DNA of 64,000 nucleotides from NCBI GenBank assembly GCA_021234155.1, contig JAJEKV010000762.1:1-64000 (forward strand). Direction: 5' to 3'. A program made the position numbers and the translations under genes. This DNA comes from Isoetes taiwanensis. Taxonomy: Eukaryota; Streptophyta; Lycopodiopsida; Isoetales; Isoetaceae. The notes beneath the pieces were generated by a model. That model searched no databases, was not told where the DNA came from, and worked only from the letters and a program-made list of their open reading frames with translations. This document shows positions 1 through 11,650 of this stretch, piece after piece (within the stretch, counting starts at the first letter, position 1; each line of letters opens with the position of its first letter).

Positions 1-44
1 AGTAGTTAAAGCATTTTAAATTGGAATAATAGAGAGTTATTGAG

Positions 45-775
45 GCAGAGGAAAAGATTTTGAAGCTCACACAACCTGAGACCGTTGAGAACATGTTGAA
101 AAGATTCAATCTTGAATATGCTAAATCGGTCAAAACACCTATAGTACCGAGGGGCATAAACACAACAGACATAGAGATTTGGCAGAAGAAAGGAGATGGA
201 AGAAATACCTTATGGAGCTCTTATGGAGGTTGCCTACTCTACACTTGGCAAATAACACACAAGGCCAAGGAACATTGGATCATGGTCACAAAAACTACAA
301 TTCAAGAACTTAAGTTTGGAAGAGCATTTCACGGTGATCTTGATTGGGGAGGAGACCTCGATGTGGCGGAAAATTAACTTTAGGGTATCTCGCCAATGTT
401 AGGAGGGAGATGCAATAACACAGAGGGAGAACAAAAAGCAGTGCTATAGCAATGTCCACGGCTAAAAGCGAGAATATCTTCTTTGCATCTCTAGTTACAA
501 AGAAATTGGCTGGTTAAGAAGGCTCTTTGAATGAGTTAGATTGTTTACAAGAAAAGCCCACTCAGATTTTTCTTGTGAGGTCAAAGTTGCATGGCCATTG
601 TTGTTAAAAATCAGTTGATCATGTAGAAGGACCAAACATATTGAAATTTGAACATTCATTTTATATCACAGCTTAATTTTGCAAAAGGGTATATACAAAT
701 GATTTATGTTAATACTTCAAGTCAAAGGCTGCTTGGACTCTTTTGTTGAAAGCAAGTTCATAAAATTGAGGGGGC
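45..775 (+). pseudogene. Copia reverse transcriptase / RNase H remnant
   Basis: Translated fragments match the C-terminal half of a Ty1/copia pol. At 60-377 there is the RT block LTQPETVENMLKRFNLEYAK, then KTPIVP, a decayed SLLY-like stretch, and the RNase H start with DWGGDLD. At about 448-520 another frame reads AMSTAKSENIFFASLVTKK, the RNase H STAEAEY box. At about 590-650 the DNQS/TKHIEI region is visible in pieces. A polypurine tract, ttgaggggg, lies at 766-774 where a copia 3' LTR should begin. Stops and frame changes separate every block, so it is dead. The upstream part lies outside the window. It is a different lineage from the 27-32 kb element by its sequence. Confidence 0.8.
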
Positions 776-1873
776 TATGAATGTTCACGAGGGAGTTATA
801 AACTCTATACTCTGCTCAAAAAGATAGTTGATTTTTCTTTGAAACTTAGCATTAAGCTAATGACCAGGGAAGTGCGAAATATATGATGAAAGTAGTGTTG
901 GGATTTACAAATTGATCATCATATATTCAAAAGAAATAATAGTGCACATAAGATCTTCTATGCACTCAAACCAATGAATGACTTAGGTAAGATTATTAAA
1001 ACCCTAGGTTCTTATGATTATTAAACCTATGTTCATATGTACATATATTTTTGAATGGTCGATGAACCATGGTTGTTTAAATATATTACTAAATATCTTT
1101 GAGGAGGTTAAGGCTATCGAAATGGAGCCAAAAACCATTCAAAATAAGACAACTCGGTGTTGGTGGAATCTTTGGTGGCTTAGCAGGCTCGAGCTTAGGG
1201 AACCTTTGTATATATAGCTTATAGGCGAGAACATAATATATAGTGAAATTCGGCACAATTCCGGCTTGTCATCAAGATCATAGTTTGATTCAAGTTCAAA
1301 TTAATTGCCATGGTTCGTGAGTCAAAGGAGCTCTGATAAAACGTCAATGCCCTTATGAGCAGTAACTTTCAATTATTTGTTATATGGTTCCAATTCTAAT
1401 TGAATTAACTCATGCATTACTTAAGGGTCATATAAGAAGGTTTATTGCAAGTATCAACTAGAATATCAGATTGGCTAAGGCACTCACTATATTTCATCAT
1501 GTTGATCCTATATTTTATAGCTATTGCTACTTGAATCGATGTATAGCGGCGTGGATCTATAAATAACAAAAGTAGGTCATGGATGTTAGGGGTGGATTCA
1601 TGATATGGTGTCTCAATTCGCTCATTTTTGCACCACAAAAATAGCCCAAAACATAGTTCAAGATTGTGGTTTGTACACGAAATTCAAATCATTTAGCATT
1701 TATGATAGTGCAAAAATAAAATTCCCTCTCTTTGGCATGATATCTTTCTCGAGAATAGGACCTTTTGAATTTGCCATACAAGCCAAATGCCACGGAGATC
1801 AAAATAACGTAGACCGCCAAAAAATAACAAAAAACACCAAAAAGACCTAAATAGAGACCCAAGAATAGCTTTA
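776..1873. other. Unassigned stretch, possibly the 3' LTR of the copia remnant
   Basis: It follows the polypurine tract of the copia remnant. A TGTTGGGATTTACA string at about 896, typical of copia LTR starts, lies 120 bp further on, so the real LTR edge is unclear. Short open frames at 1,014-1,217 and 1,605-1,850 have no recognisable motif. I see no gene. Confidence 0.3.
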
Positions 1874-2659
1874 ATGACATATTTAACAAAACTTGGACTT
1901 ATTTAATTCTAATAGATATCGTGAAGGATAATATGATAAAATTATATGTAATTTTATCTTATTGATCAAAGTATAAAATTACTTTCTAAACTAATTTTCA
2001 CTTTAATCTATTTAGAATTAAATTTTTTATCTAAGATAAATTTTGTATGATTAAAATGCTATTTTTCTTAAATATTTAAAGAAAGTTATAAATTGACAAT
2101 AATTAAATGATTATATTTATGTTTAAACTTTTGTATCATTATGTTTATGTTTCGAATAAAAAAAAATTGAATAGTTTATTATTGATTAATTTTCAATATA
2201 TTTTATTTCATCAATAACAAATTATTCAATAGTTATTATTAAACCATTAATTTTATCAATTAATTAATTTCAACCTAAAACTTTTTTCTTAAAAAAGTAT
2301 AAAATATTGTAAATTGTGAAAATTCTCATAATATTTTTTAAGTTATCACTTATCAAACCATCGAATATCGGTTAGAAATTATCATGATTGCCAAATTTTT
2401 AAATTTATTAAATCACCTGAAAAATTGAAATCTTATATCCTTAAAAAATATCTAAAAATAGATAAAATTACTTTGAAATAGAATTTTATACTTTAATAAC
2501 TATTGAAATGTTTATTTTAAAGAAAAACTTATATAATTAAAACTTATAAAAAATTATAACAATCAAGAAGAATTAAACAATAGTTATATTCTTATAATGA
2601 CATCCTTGAAGTGCTATCTATTAAATTTGAATAAGTCCAAGTTTTGTTGAATATGTCAT
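1874..2659. mobile_element. AT-rich TIR element (MITE-like), full-length copy
   Basis: The left end (1,874-1,918, beginning atgacatatttaacaaaact) is repeated inverted at the right end (about 2,615-2,659, ending ttgttgaatatgtcat). The two arms match well for about 35-45 bp and more loosely further in. The interior is extremely AT-rich and has no coding frame, so this looks like a non-autonomous DNA transposon of about 0.79 kb. I could not define a target duplication. The right 345 bp recur at 5,105-5,448. Confidence 0.6.
2309..2657 (+). repeat. Direct repeat, first copy (right part of the TIR element)
   Basis: This part is repeated in the same orientation at 5,105-5,448 with small indels and substitutions. 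Both end in the same terminal inverted repeat string, so the second copy is a left-truncated relative of the same element family. Confidence 0.85.
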
Positions 2660-2849
2660 ATTGTTATTATGGACATTATATCTTTTTTTCCTTCCACTTT
2701 CTCAGGTAGAAGAAATTAAGGGTGATAGGATTTCCCTATCCCATATTGACTTTCACATGAGAGTATGAGATCCTGACCTGATTGGAAGTGATATGTATTT
2801 ATTTTTCTGCATTTCTAATCTTTAAATTAATAGTGTAGAGAGACATACC

Positions 2850-3110
2850 ATGAAGCCCTACCAGAAGGCACCTCGCAGTCGCAGTCTGGAGCTTATGCTG
2901 AGGCCAAGCTTTCCATTGATGGTGTGGCGCTCGGAGTTCAATGCAGAGACATTCCAGGATTTGACTGCAGTTATAAATGATCAGAGGCAGACTGGAGACC
3001 ATGTTGATGCGTGGATTGACGAGTGCTACTAGCAGATGTAGGCGCGCTAGGCCATCTAGCAGCAGGCGCTGGTCCTACGCTGGGAGATAATGCTTGCATC
3101 AATTTCAGTT
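2850..3110 (+). other. GC-richer stretch with a 60-aa open frame, unidentified
   Basis: An open frame of 60 codons (2,850-3,032) and a second open frame overlapping it lie in sequence with higher GC than the AT-rich flanks. Composition looks exon-like, but no family is recognisable and there is no clear gene structure. It ends just before the A-rich tail of the minus-strand LINE. Confidence 0.2.
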
Positions 3111-3119
3111 AATGTAATT

Positions 3120-5108
3120 GTATTATTTTATTTATTTATTTATTTATTTTTATTTTTTTGGAGAAAAGGAAGATTTATATTACTCATGAAAATTACATAA
3201 AAAATAGTAGAGAACCATTTGGTGTGTTTTGAACACATACACTGTCGTAGAAACAGAAGGAAAGATCAAAGGGTTGTCAAAAATATGGGACATGGGTCCC
3301 CTTTACAGTAATCCATAGCAGGTGTAGCCGGATCAGAGTCAAGAGTCATGAATGAGAAAATCCAAGTCCGAATCAGTGTCCTCTTCATCAATGATCACCA
3401 AATCCGTAGCCCGGATCCAACTGCCAACCAATTTGATTCCACTCGGGCGGAAAGGCAAAAAACCAGAGGGGAGCCGTTTCAGAGAAGAGAATGAGGGCCT
3501 CACCATGAGCATCCTGCAAGGCTTTATGATGATAGAACATGTCTCTGAAATGAGAAAACTGATTTTCAGTTAGTAATCTTTCATAGCAAAAGAGAAATCT
3601 ATCTAGGATATGGGCCTGATAGCCGTTGAGCAGAAAGGTGTTTTCAAAAGTGTTTTCTTAAAGTGTTTTCAAAAGTATAAAAGGAAGGAAGGAAGGAAGG
3701 AAGTATATTTTAACGTCCGCGGAGGCCAAACTTGACCTATGAGACGGTACATGCAGTACACAAAGCAGATAAAACCACACCAAAAAGACAAATGCTACTG
3801 TACAATGTGTCCCTACTACTGGGATGAAAAAACCCCCACATGGGAGGAAAAACCACGGTAGTAGGCTCTCAGATCCCTTGTCCCTGTAAAGGGATTCTCT
3901 AACAGTAGAGACTTGCAAAATGTAGGATGCGAGGCGTGTGCAACCATTGGCGATGCCAGCAATTGATGCAGCGGTGCCTCTGAGCATCTAAGATCAGCAT
4001 GTGTTGCTTTCGGATTTTATATCGCGGACACTCTTGCGGCGAGCATGGTGCTCATCCTCTCCCCGTCGCATGTGGCAAACGGCATATTTCTCATGCGGGG
4101 ATTCTCGCCCTCCATCGTAGTCCAAGCGACACTATTTCAATTACGAGATGATGGGACCCCATCCTCACGGAGGCAATAGCTCTCCGTTTCTTCATAGATA
4201 TATGCGCTTTCAAATCTTGGTGTGGGCCATGTTCGGTGTTGGATTAACTTGCCCGTGTGGTAGTGCTCTGTTTTAGGCTTTGCCCAACAGTGGTTGCATC
4301 CCACGAGTGGTGGCAAAGCTCATTGGGTGAGGTGTTGTTTGTCCCGGGCATCGAGCATAGCCACAATCTGTTGGTAGTCTATAGACCCGCGTTGCGAACC
4401 ACCAGCGATGCTCCCCGCCATACCCTCTTCGATCGTTGTGGCTCTTTGTGCCAATAACAAAGCCCTCGGGGGAAGGCGTTGTGCATCCATCTTTGGTGAC
4501 CTTGTGGAAATATGCAAGATGTCAGCAAGATAGCGGAATGTTGCGGGGCGGAACCAGTCTCATATAGCAAAATCTGATAAGGCACCGTGTCCTTGATACC
4601 TAGACGTAGATGTTAAGAAGGCCTTTTGCACCCTCTCTAGCTTATCCGGTGTTCTTGCTAATTCTTTGGACCCCGGACCTCTACCCCATACAACAATCTT
4701 GGTTCAACGAAAGTGCTCAAGCAGTGTGCTCTACGTGCCCAGTCACATAGGTCTATTCTCAGAGCATCTATTCCGCGATAGCATATCTGTGGCTTTCCAT
4801 CCCGCTGACCGTCTTTCCACAGGGTCATCCCATAACATGCTAGCGCCAAAAGTCGATTCCCGAGATATTTGAAGGTCCTTACAACATCCACCTTCGTCTC
4901 TCTGTAATAGAGATCCGGGATATCATCTTTGCGAGGGAGAGGACTGCTGGGAGCTTAGTTTTCTGCCAAAAGTTCACCGTCATTCTGTTGTGTCACAGAA
5001 CCCACTAAGAGCGTCCAAATGCTGCTGCATACTCCTGGCTGTATGGGATAGCAAGTCTACATCATCTGCATAGAGCAATTGCCTTATACTGTATGCAGCC
5101 TTGTACAT
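3120..5108 (-). pseudogene. LINE 3' half: reverse transcriptase C-terminal part and tail
   Basis: Reading down the minus strand from 5,100, the RT active-site block LLYADDVDLLSHTARSM is followed by QQHLDALSGFC, then VDVVRTFKYLGNRL, then FVEPRLLYGVEV (4,658-4,891), and a C-terminal region with TVPYQILLYETGS (about 4,540) and KMDAQRLP. This order is that of a non-LTR retrotransposon RT and the region after it. Several frameshifts and stops interrupt it. The minus-strand 3' end has a short conserved string (gagtaatataaa, near 3,176-3,187) and an A-rich TAAA-repeat tail at 3,120-3,165. The 5' part with the endonuclease is missing, as usual for 5'-truncated LINEs. Clade is uncertain; it is not the L1-type LINE at 43.5 kb. 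Confidence 0.75.
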
Positions 5109-5448
5109 TGTGAAAAAAATTCTCATAATATTTTTAAGTTATCTCTTATCAAACCATCGAATATCATTTGGAAATTATCATGATTGCCAAATTTTTAATT
5201 TATTAAATCATTGAAAATTGAAATCTTATATCCTTAAAATGTCTAAAAATAGTTAAAATTACTTTGAAATAGAATTTTATACTTTAATAACTATTTAAGT
5301 GTTTATTTAAAGAAAAACTTATATAATTAAAACTTATAAAAATTATAACAATCAAGAAGAATTAAACAATACTTATATTCTTATAATAACATTCTTAAAG
5401 TGCTATCTATTAAATTTGAATAAGTCCAAGTTTTGTTGAATATGTCAT
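5105..5448 (+). repeat. Direct repeat, second copy (truncated TIR element)
   Basis: It matches 2,309-2,657 and ends at the same terminal string (aatatgtcat). The left part of the element is absent; the LINE lies directly against the break. Confidence 0.85.
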
Positions 5449-5449
5449 C

Positions 5450-5775
5450 AGATCTTGTGGGTCGTAGCTTGTGGATCATAGCCAAACAGATCTTGTGGAT
5501 CATAGCCACCAAACAGAGATTGGTGGATCATAGCTTGCCGAATCATGGGAAAAGCTTTTGGGAAAAGCTTTTGCTATATGCAGTGCCGATTTTGTTTCCA
5601 TTGATTTTTGACCTTGTGAAAAGACCTAAACAGAGATTGCGGAAGCGTAGCTAGATCTTGTGGATCATAGCTTGTGGATCATAGCACAAAGATTGTCGGA
5701 TCATAGCTAGAGCTTGCAGCAAAGCTTTTGCTGTATGTAGTGCCGATTTTGTTTCGATTGATTTTTGACCTTGTG
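5450..5775 (+). repeat. Short-motif repeats (cttgtggatcatagc)
   Basis: The 15-bp motif cttgtggatcatagc or close variants occurs about seven times between 5,453 and 5,715. A longer block around cagtgccgattttgtttc (5,580-5,620) is repeated at 5,735-5,775 with few changes. This is a degenerate local duplication with no coding content. Confidence 0.75.
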
Positions 5776-6256
5776 GAGTTGGTTCAATCCTTGGTCTCTT
5801 AAATTTCATGGTTGTAGAAATGGAAAAAATGATAATGGATTATCATACAGGGATTTGTTAAAGCATGAGGAAAAATTTGTGGATCCATTAGAGATGCGCA
5901 AGTATTGGGGACCAAAGGTGAAGAATAAACAATCCTATAGATTGAGGGCTCTGAAAAAAGAAAAGAAAGAGGCTTTTCTGAGCATTTATAAGGCAATCTA
6001 TGAGGAAAAGAGTCATGTTCAAAATGGGCAGGTTAGTCAAGTTATGGCTGTAGCATGGTTTTTGCATGATGTTGAAGGTAAGGATATAGATTGGTTGAGT
6101 TTTTATAAGCATGCTTCAAAAAAGAGGTCTTCAATGCTAGAAGAAGATAATATACCCATCGAAGAAGATAGTGGGACTAGAAAAACACTAAAAGGGAAAG
6201 AGCACATTAGGGTCTACATGAAATTTTATCAAAAAGGAACCACAAAAGTATCCTAA
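5765..6256 (+). CDS. Hypothetical 163-aa open frame, lysine-rich
   Basis: This is one of the longer uninterrupted frames of ordinary composition in the first 8 kb. The protein is charged and lysine-rich (KKEKKEAFLSIYKAIYEEK near residues 65-83) with no signal peptide, membrane segment or motif I recognise. The ATG lies inside the short-motif repeat, so the start is doubtful and the frame may be the 3' remnant of a longer gene or of a transposon ORF. Codon use looks coding-like over residues 25-160. I do not assign a function. Confidence 0.3.
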   Translation: MTLWSWFNPWSLKFHGCRNGKNDNGLSYRDLLKHEEKFVDPLEMRKYWGPKVKNKQSYRLRALKKEKKEAFLSIYKAIYEEKSHVQNGQVSQVMAVAWFLHDVEGKDIDWLSFYKHASKKRSSMLEEDNIPIEEDSGTRKTLKGKEHIRVYMKFYQKGTTKVS

Positions 6257-7467
<1,211 letters not shown>

Positions 7468-7587
7468 TTCATAACCTTTATGACAGTCTAGGGCATACAC
7501 ATATAAAAGATGGTCGGATAATGGTCTTTTGAAGCATTTAACACAAGTGGTTTACTAGTTATTGAATACTAATTATTCAAAATCTAC

Positions 7588-8050
7588 CATGCCTTGCCAT
7601 TTTTGCAAATATGTCAGGAATGGACCCAGTGAAGTTGTTGCCATAGCCATGCCTTCAAAGAATAGAATGAGCACTTAGAGATGCAACAATTAGTTAAATA
7701 AAAGTTCTTGCAATTTCTGACGATTTGTTCATTTAATAACGAATTGAAGTATAAGATTCGTTAAGGAAAAACATAAATGAGAGAGTTTCAGAACCTCAGT
7801 GATTCTCATAAACTTCTATTATATTTAGGTTGGTCTGACAATATTTTATTGATTCTTAAGGTACCAAATGTTAATAAGATCGTTCAATTCCCCTTGTATA
7901 AGAAAGTGGAATAACTGAAATCCTCTTCTATATGGCAAGTAGAAGCTTGACATGCTTACAAAGAAGTAAGACTTTCTTTGATCTCCAGACTCGTTTGGCA
8001 TCAAACCACTGAATTTGTTTGTCCCAATTCCTCTAAGCAAAGTACAAGCA
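7588..8050 (-). pseudogene. LRR receptor-like kinase gene fragment (two LRR pieces)
   Basis: On the minus strand, 8,050-7,975 reads GIGTNKFSGLMPNESGD, and 7,653-7,588 reads YGNNFTGSIPDIFAKM. Both are leucine-rich-repeat units with the xNxFSGxxPxE and NxFTGxIPD pattern of plant LRR kinases; the pair, in this order, resembles LRR subfamily VIII receptor kinases, where such repeats sit in consecutive exons. The stretch between them would be intron plus decayed exon, so this is genomic, not cDNA-derived, material. It is embedded in the duplicated unit and its copy is at 56,140-56,605. No kinase domain is present. Confidence 0.5.
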
Positions 8051-8255
8051 AGAACAACGTTAGATGATAGCATACTTCTTAAATTAAAGCATTTATGTGA
8101 GGAACAATGTTTTCTGCCCACTTACAGGCCTATTAAGCTAGTGAGGTACCCAATTTATGGAGACCATCTGTTGATTCATAATGATATGATTCATGGTAGT
8201 AGCCTATGGGATTTGTTCCCATTGAAATGACTTGGACTTGAGTCCGTGAATTTAA

Positions 8256-8999
8256 GTGCATATAAAAAATCGAATAAACAAATCACAATGGGCTCTTCTT
8301 CTTGCTCCTTTCTTGATATCTTCAAAAACATGGGAGATGTTGTGGTATGAGAAAAAAAGAAAAGAAAAGAAAAGAGAGTGGCATTTTAGTAGCAAAAGAA
8401 CTCACCTTCAGCATCTTATTCTTTTGAGAGATGCCTTTCAAACCAACATGCCCATCAAGGATCTGGGAGAAGTTATGGCACCTGATTGGAAGCCTTCTCC
8501 TGACGAGGAGAACAAAAAAGATTTTTTGGCTTTGCAGCATCTCAGAATTTGCATCTGCTCAGATTTTTGTAGAGACACTAGAGATATCACAAGTTTCACA
8601 AAAGCTTTGGAGCTATTACATTCAAATTGTGTAGCTCATGGTGATGATCAGCAGTTAGCCTTGCAAGGACAAATGCAAAATGTGAAACTAAAAGGCTATG
8701 CCAATATGAGAGATTATTTGCAACAGTTGATAACATTGAAGGATAAATATTTTGAAGCTGGAGTTGATATGGAAGATGTGAAGCTGATTCTTTATGCTTT
8801 GAATGGTTTGTCAAGTGATTATGTATCTATCAAGAAACATCATCAGTATCAGTCTGAAATCAAAGTTTCCTTTAGCAAGTTACAGCAACAATTATTTGAG
8901 AAGAACATCAAGAAGAAGAATGTACCGATGTTCGCTCATTACTCTAAAACACAACGGCCTAGTTTAAAGATATTATATAGAAGATTAACAACTAGATAA
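8256..8999 (+). pseudogene. Copia gag (UBN2-type) in copy A
   Basis: The 247-aa frame contains a typical plant copia gag body: DFLALQHLRICICSDF, then GDDQQLALQGQMQNVKLKGY, then MRDYLQQLITLKDKYFEAG and a VKLILYALNGLSSDY helix region. The zinc knuckle is missing; after residue 247 the sequence runs into non-coding DNA and then, at 9,421, into the segment between integrase and RT of a copia pol. Protease and integrase are thus deleted. The inverted copy at 55,248-55,754 is nearly identical and is followed by a zinc-knuckle remnant. Confidence 0.75.
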
Positions 9000-9420
9000 A
9001 GGCAACAAGCTCAATATTCAACTCATTGGTTCAAGTTCTAACCATAGAATAAACATTCTCAATGGTTATTCAACTAATATAAAAACTTGAAGATAATACT
9101 ATTCAAAAAGAACAGATGACTTACTGTTCACTTAACCATGTCTTCATACAATTTTATTTCATATCGAACTGATGAATTCCAAGACCTGGTGTATATTAAC
9201 AGATTATTTCTTGTGTTTATAGGATCGGATCCGGACGCTTCGGCCTGATCCCGACCTCTTGGGACATTGTGTCTCATGTCTTCGTTGATCTAGGAGGTTG
9301 CTAACGTTTCAAGCATTGTTGCCTCCTTTTTATTGCATCATGATTTCTTTCCTAGTTCAATACACAAGCCATTTTACCTTATCAACACTTAACCATTAAA
9401 TATCTTATCAATACTTAAAT

Positions 9421-9862
9421 ATCCAAGGCTTATAGATTGTATATCCAAGGCTTACAGATTGTATGATCCAAAAGAAGAAGAATTGTAGTGAGTAGAGATG
9501 TCAGTTTTGATGAGAATCAGGTTTACAAAGCATTGGCTAACTTTAGTGCAAAACCAACTAGTGACATTCAATTGAAGGAACACAATATTAAAGCTGAAAT
9601 CACTGACAAAATTGTTGAAGTAAGTGCAGATACAGATGATGAAGAAACAGAAGCTGACACGAATGCATATGTTCAGGAGGGAATTGGGGACTCGGGGGCT
9701 GATGAAGAAAGAGCTGAAAATGAAGAGCAAATGGAGGTTGCAGTCCAGCAAGCACTAATAAGAAGGAAAAGGTTGACTGAAGCCCAAAGGCTGAAAACAG
9801 AGCTAAAATTTGATACTACAACTCATGGTCGAGATGATGCTGGAAAAAGCAAAAGATTTTAG
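9421..9862 (+). pseudogene. Copia pol segment between integrase and RT
   Basis: The string SKAYRLYDPKEEE at about 9,441-9,480 followed by SRDVSFDENQVYK (9,491 on) is the end of the copia integrase region, where the usual wording is YRLYNPxxxxxxxSRDVxFDE. An acidic low-complexity stretch follows (residues about 45-85 of the 9,488-9,862 frame), as usual before RT. No RT follows. A 27-bp tandem duplication (atatccaaggctta...) sits at its start. With the gag at 8.3-9.0 kb this makes an internally deleted copia. Confidence 0.7.
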
Positions 9863-9961
9863 GAAGAAGATCCTGAGGTAAATAGCATATTTGAAATTTT
9901 AATGCATTTGAGCCCGGGAGTACCAAACACTTTAGATGAGGTCTTAGTTTCTAAGGAAAAG

Positions 9962-10018
9962 GGAGGAAGCTAACAGGATCTTTTGTAGCTTACCAAGCAA
10001 TAGCATAGTCTTATGGGG
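9962..10018 (+). pseudogene. 57-bp PPR gene shard
   Basis: These 57 bp are identical to 35,314-35,370 inside the PPR pseudogene, encoding EEANRIFCSLPSNSIVLWG. Similarity stops sharply on both sides. This is a displaced fragment of that gene or of a close paralogue. Confidence 0.85.
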
Positions 10019-10843
10019 TTAGCCCTCCAGGTAACCCGAGATCCCCTCAAGGCTTGCATGAACACTAATAAAAAATTCGTGTATATGGGTTGAATAATGC
10101 AATGCAAAAGCATTCTTAATCCAAACTCAAGGTAAAGAATTGAATTTTTAATCCAAACCATATCCAATAACAGCTATGAGCTTAACTCTCAAAGATGTAA
10201 TATCATGCTTTATACGTTAACGATACTTTATGCTCTAAGAACCCACATGTTAAGTTTCAGAAGAAAATAACAAGGCCTTGCTAAAGGCTCACAAAGATCT
10301 CCCGGACTTCTTAGTTGAGGCTCTAAACTGCTTGACATTCCTTCAACCGTCATGTCTATTTGCTTACACCATGCACAAGTGGGGTTAGTCATAAAGACTA
10401 GCTGGGAATTTTAGGTTGCTAATAAATGCCCAAGACATCATACACAAGCATTAGGCATTGAACAATACAATCTATGAGGACCATCCTCACATAGAACAAC
10501 TTACCGCAAGAGAGTCCCATTGTGCAAAACCCACAAGTTGTTAGTATTCCACATCAAATATGCTAAGCGGAGAGATAAAGATTGCATCATGAGAATATAA
10601 TACCAAAGCATGACGAATCCAAATATGATACCTCTACATGTCATAACCAGATCAAAAGAACCATGAGATAATAATGAGGCAACCATGAAATAACTTTGAA
10701 AACTTGGTTGGCCAATAATAGACATAGTTGCCTTTGTTTTAAGCTCTACAGTCTTGTCATACCTTTTAAATATAGAACAATTAAGCTAGTACCACATAAA
10801 GATACTAACTAATAAAGACACTAATTTAGAAACACTGACTTAC
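10019..10843. other. Unassigned stretch downstream of the recombinase exon
   Basis: It should hold the intron and any later exons of the minus-strand recombinase gene. The splice donor at 10,843-10,842 opens into it, but I could not find a following exon. The minus-strand frame at 10,501-10,725 is hydrophobic and unrecognised. Confidence 0.3.
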
Positions 10844-11650
10844 CTCTTGTATGAACCTGGATTCTGGTGTCCAGTCACATTCATGCCAACATCAATTGGC
10901 ACATTAGCCTTTGCAAGTCTAGAAACAACACTACTCCTTTCTAATTTTGCAGAAAAATTGCCTTCAACACCTATAGATTTTAACATGTGTTTCATCCATC
11001 CTCCTAACACGTTAGTGTTGACCCTATTCTTTTATTGTCCCATACCTATGCCAAAAAAATATAGAATTAGACTAGAAATTAGAAATAAAATAAAAAATAG
11101 AAAAATTATACTTACAGGTTCCTTTGGGTTATTGATACATTGCATAAGCACAAATCAAGAAGCATTTGCATCTATTTTAGGAATAAGAAGATCCCGCATA
11201 AGACTTCTATGTCAAGACTACATCATCCTCAAAGCACTGCATAGCTATACCCCACATAATTCTTACTAATTGTAGTCCCACAATACTCTAGACATTAACT
11301 TAAAAATTAGAAACTATCAGCTTGTATAACTCGTCCCTACCTCTGAACATAAACCTTCTTTGTAACCCTCTATTACAATGAATGGACTGATCAATGTCAG
11401 CAAGCAGAGCCAATTCACAGCTGTAGCTGATTTCTTGGGCCTTCTTCCTTTTCCCACATACACCTAGAGTCTTACGAGATCTCCTCATAGACGCAATGGT
11501 AGTCTTTCTAGCATTAGCAAAGATCGGACTAATCTTTATCTCAAATGCTACTTCCTCAATACCTATGCCACTTCCTCAATACCTATTATTCCAATTTGAA
11601 CCTCCTATTTTCTTCTGATCATATCTCTAAACTTCCCTAATATATCTTGG
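10844..11650 (-). pseudogene. Tyrosine recombinase gene (Crypton/DUF3504-like), broken, with intron
   Basis: Reading down the minus strand: about 11,540-11,490 gives FANARKTTIASMRRSRK, then LGVCGKRKKAQEIS, the pattern of the core-binding domain of Crypton-type recombinases (a KELTxxGIGxKKKxAEPIS motif). Then RRFMFRGRDELYKL (about 11,330) matches the RGGDEHRNL block with the first catalytic arginine. About 11,210-11,116 gives LIPKIDANAS and CINNPKEP. After a 70-bp intron (11,115-11,046, GTAAG...TAG) the reading continues as VWDNKRIG, then LGGWMKHMLKSIGV, then LAKANVPIDVG and TGHQNPGSYKR, ending at a second donor, GAG|GTAAG (10,844/10,843). The box-II histidine seems replaced by lysine (KLER), but its arginine, the TGH histidine and a nearby tyrosine remain. 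At least two frame breaks occur, so it is a pseudogene or badly read. No second transposon gene or termini were identified. Confidence 0.65.
11046..11115 (-). other. Predicted 70-bp intron in the recombinase gene
   Basis: On the minus strand it starts GTAAGTATAA at 11,115 and ends ttttttggcatag at 11,046. It is AT-rich. Removing it joins NNPKEP to VWDNKR in one frame (phase 0), which fits the family pattern. Confidence 0.6.

Larger units (their letters stand above)
7468..9420 (+). repeat. 2-kb inverted dispersed repeat, copy A
   Basis: The whole stretch recurs in inverted orientation at about 54,700-56,715 with high identity. Homology begins near the string cagtctagggcatac (about 7,488) and ends near the string cttatcaatacttaa (about 9,405-9,419). 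The unit carries an antisense LRR receptor-kinase fragment (7,588-8,050), a copia gag (8,256-8,999) and a non-coding end rich in the CGGATCCGG type of motif. The two copies lie 45 kb apart and in opposite orientation, so they mark two insertions of one composite unit. Confidence 0.85.

Noticed and set aside
2309-5448. LTR pair (direct repeats 2,309-2,657 and 5,105-5,448) of one retrotransposon
   Set aside because: The first copy is one end of a TIR element with an inverted partner at 1,874, the sequence between holds a LINE on the minus strand, and there is no PBS or PPT.
10847-11269. Plus-strand 140-codon frame
   Set aside because: It runs antisense through the recombinase exons and across its intron; the minus strand carries the recognisable motifs.
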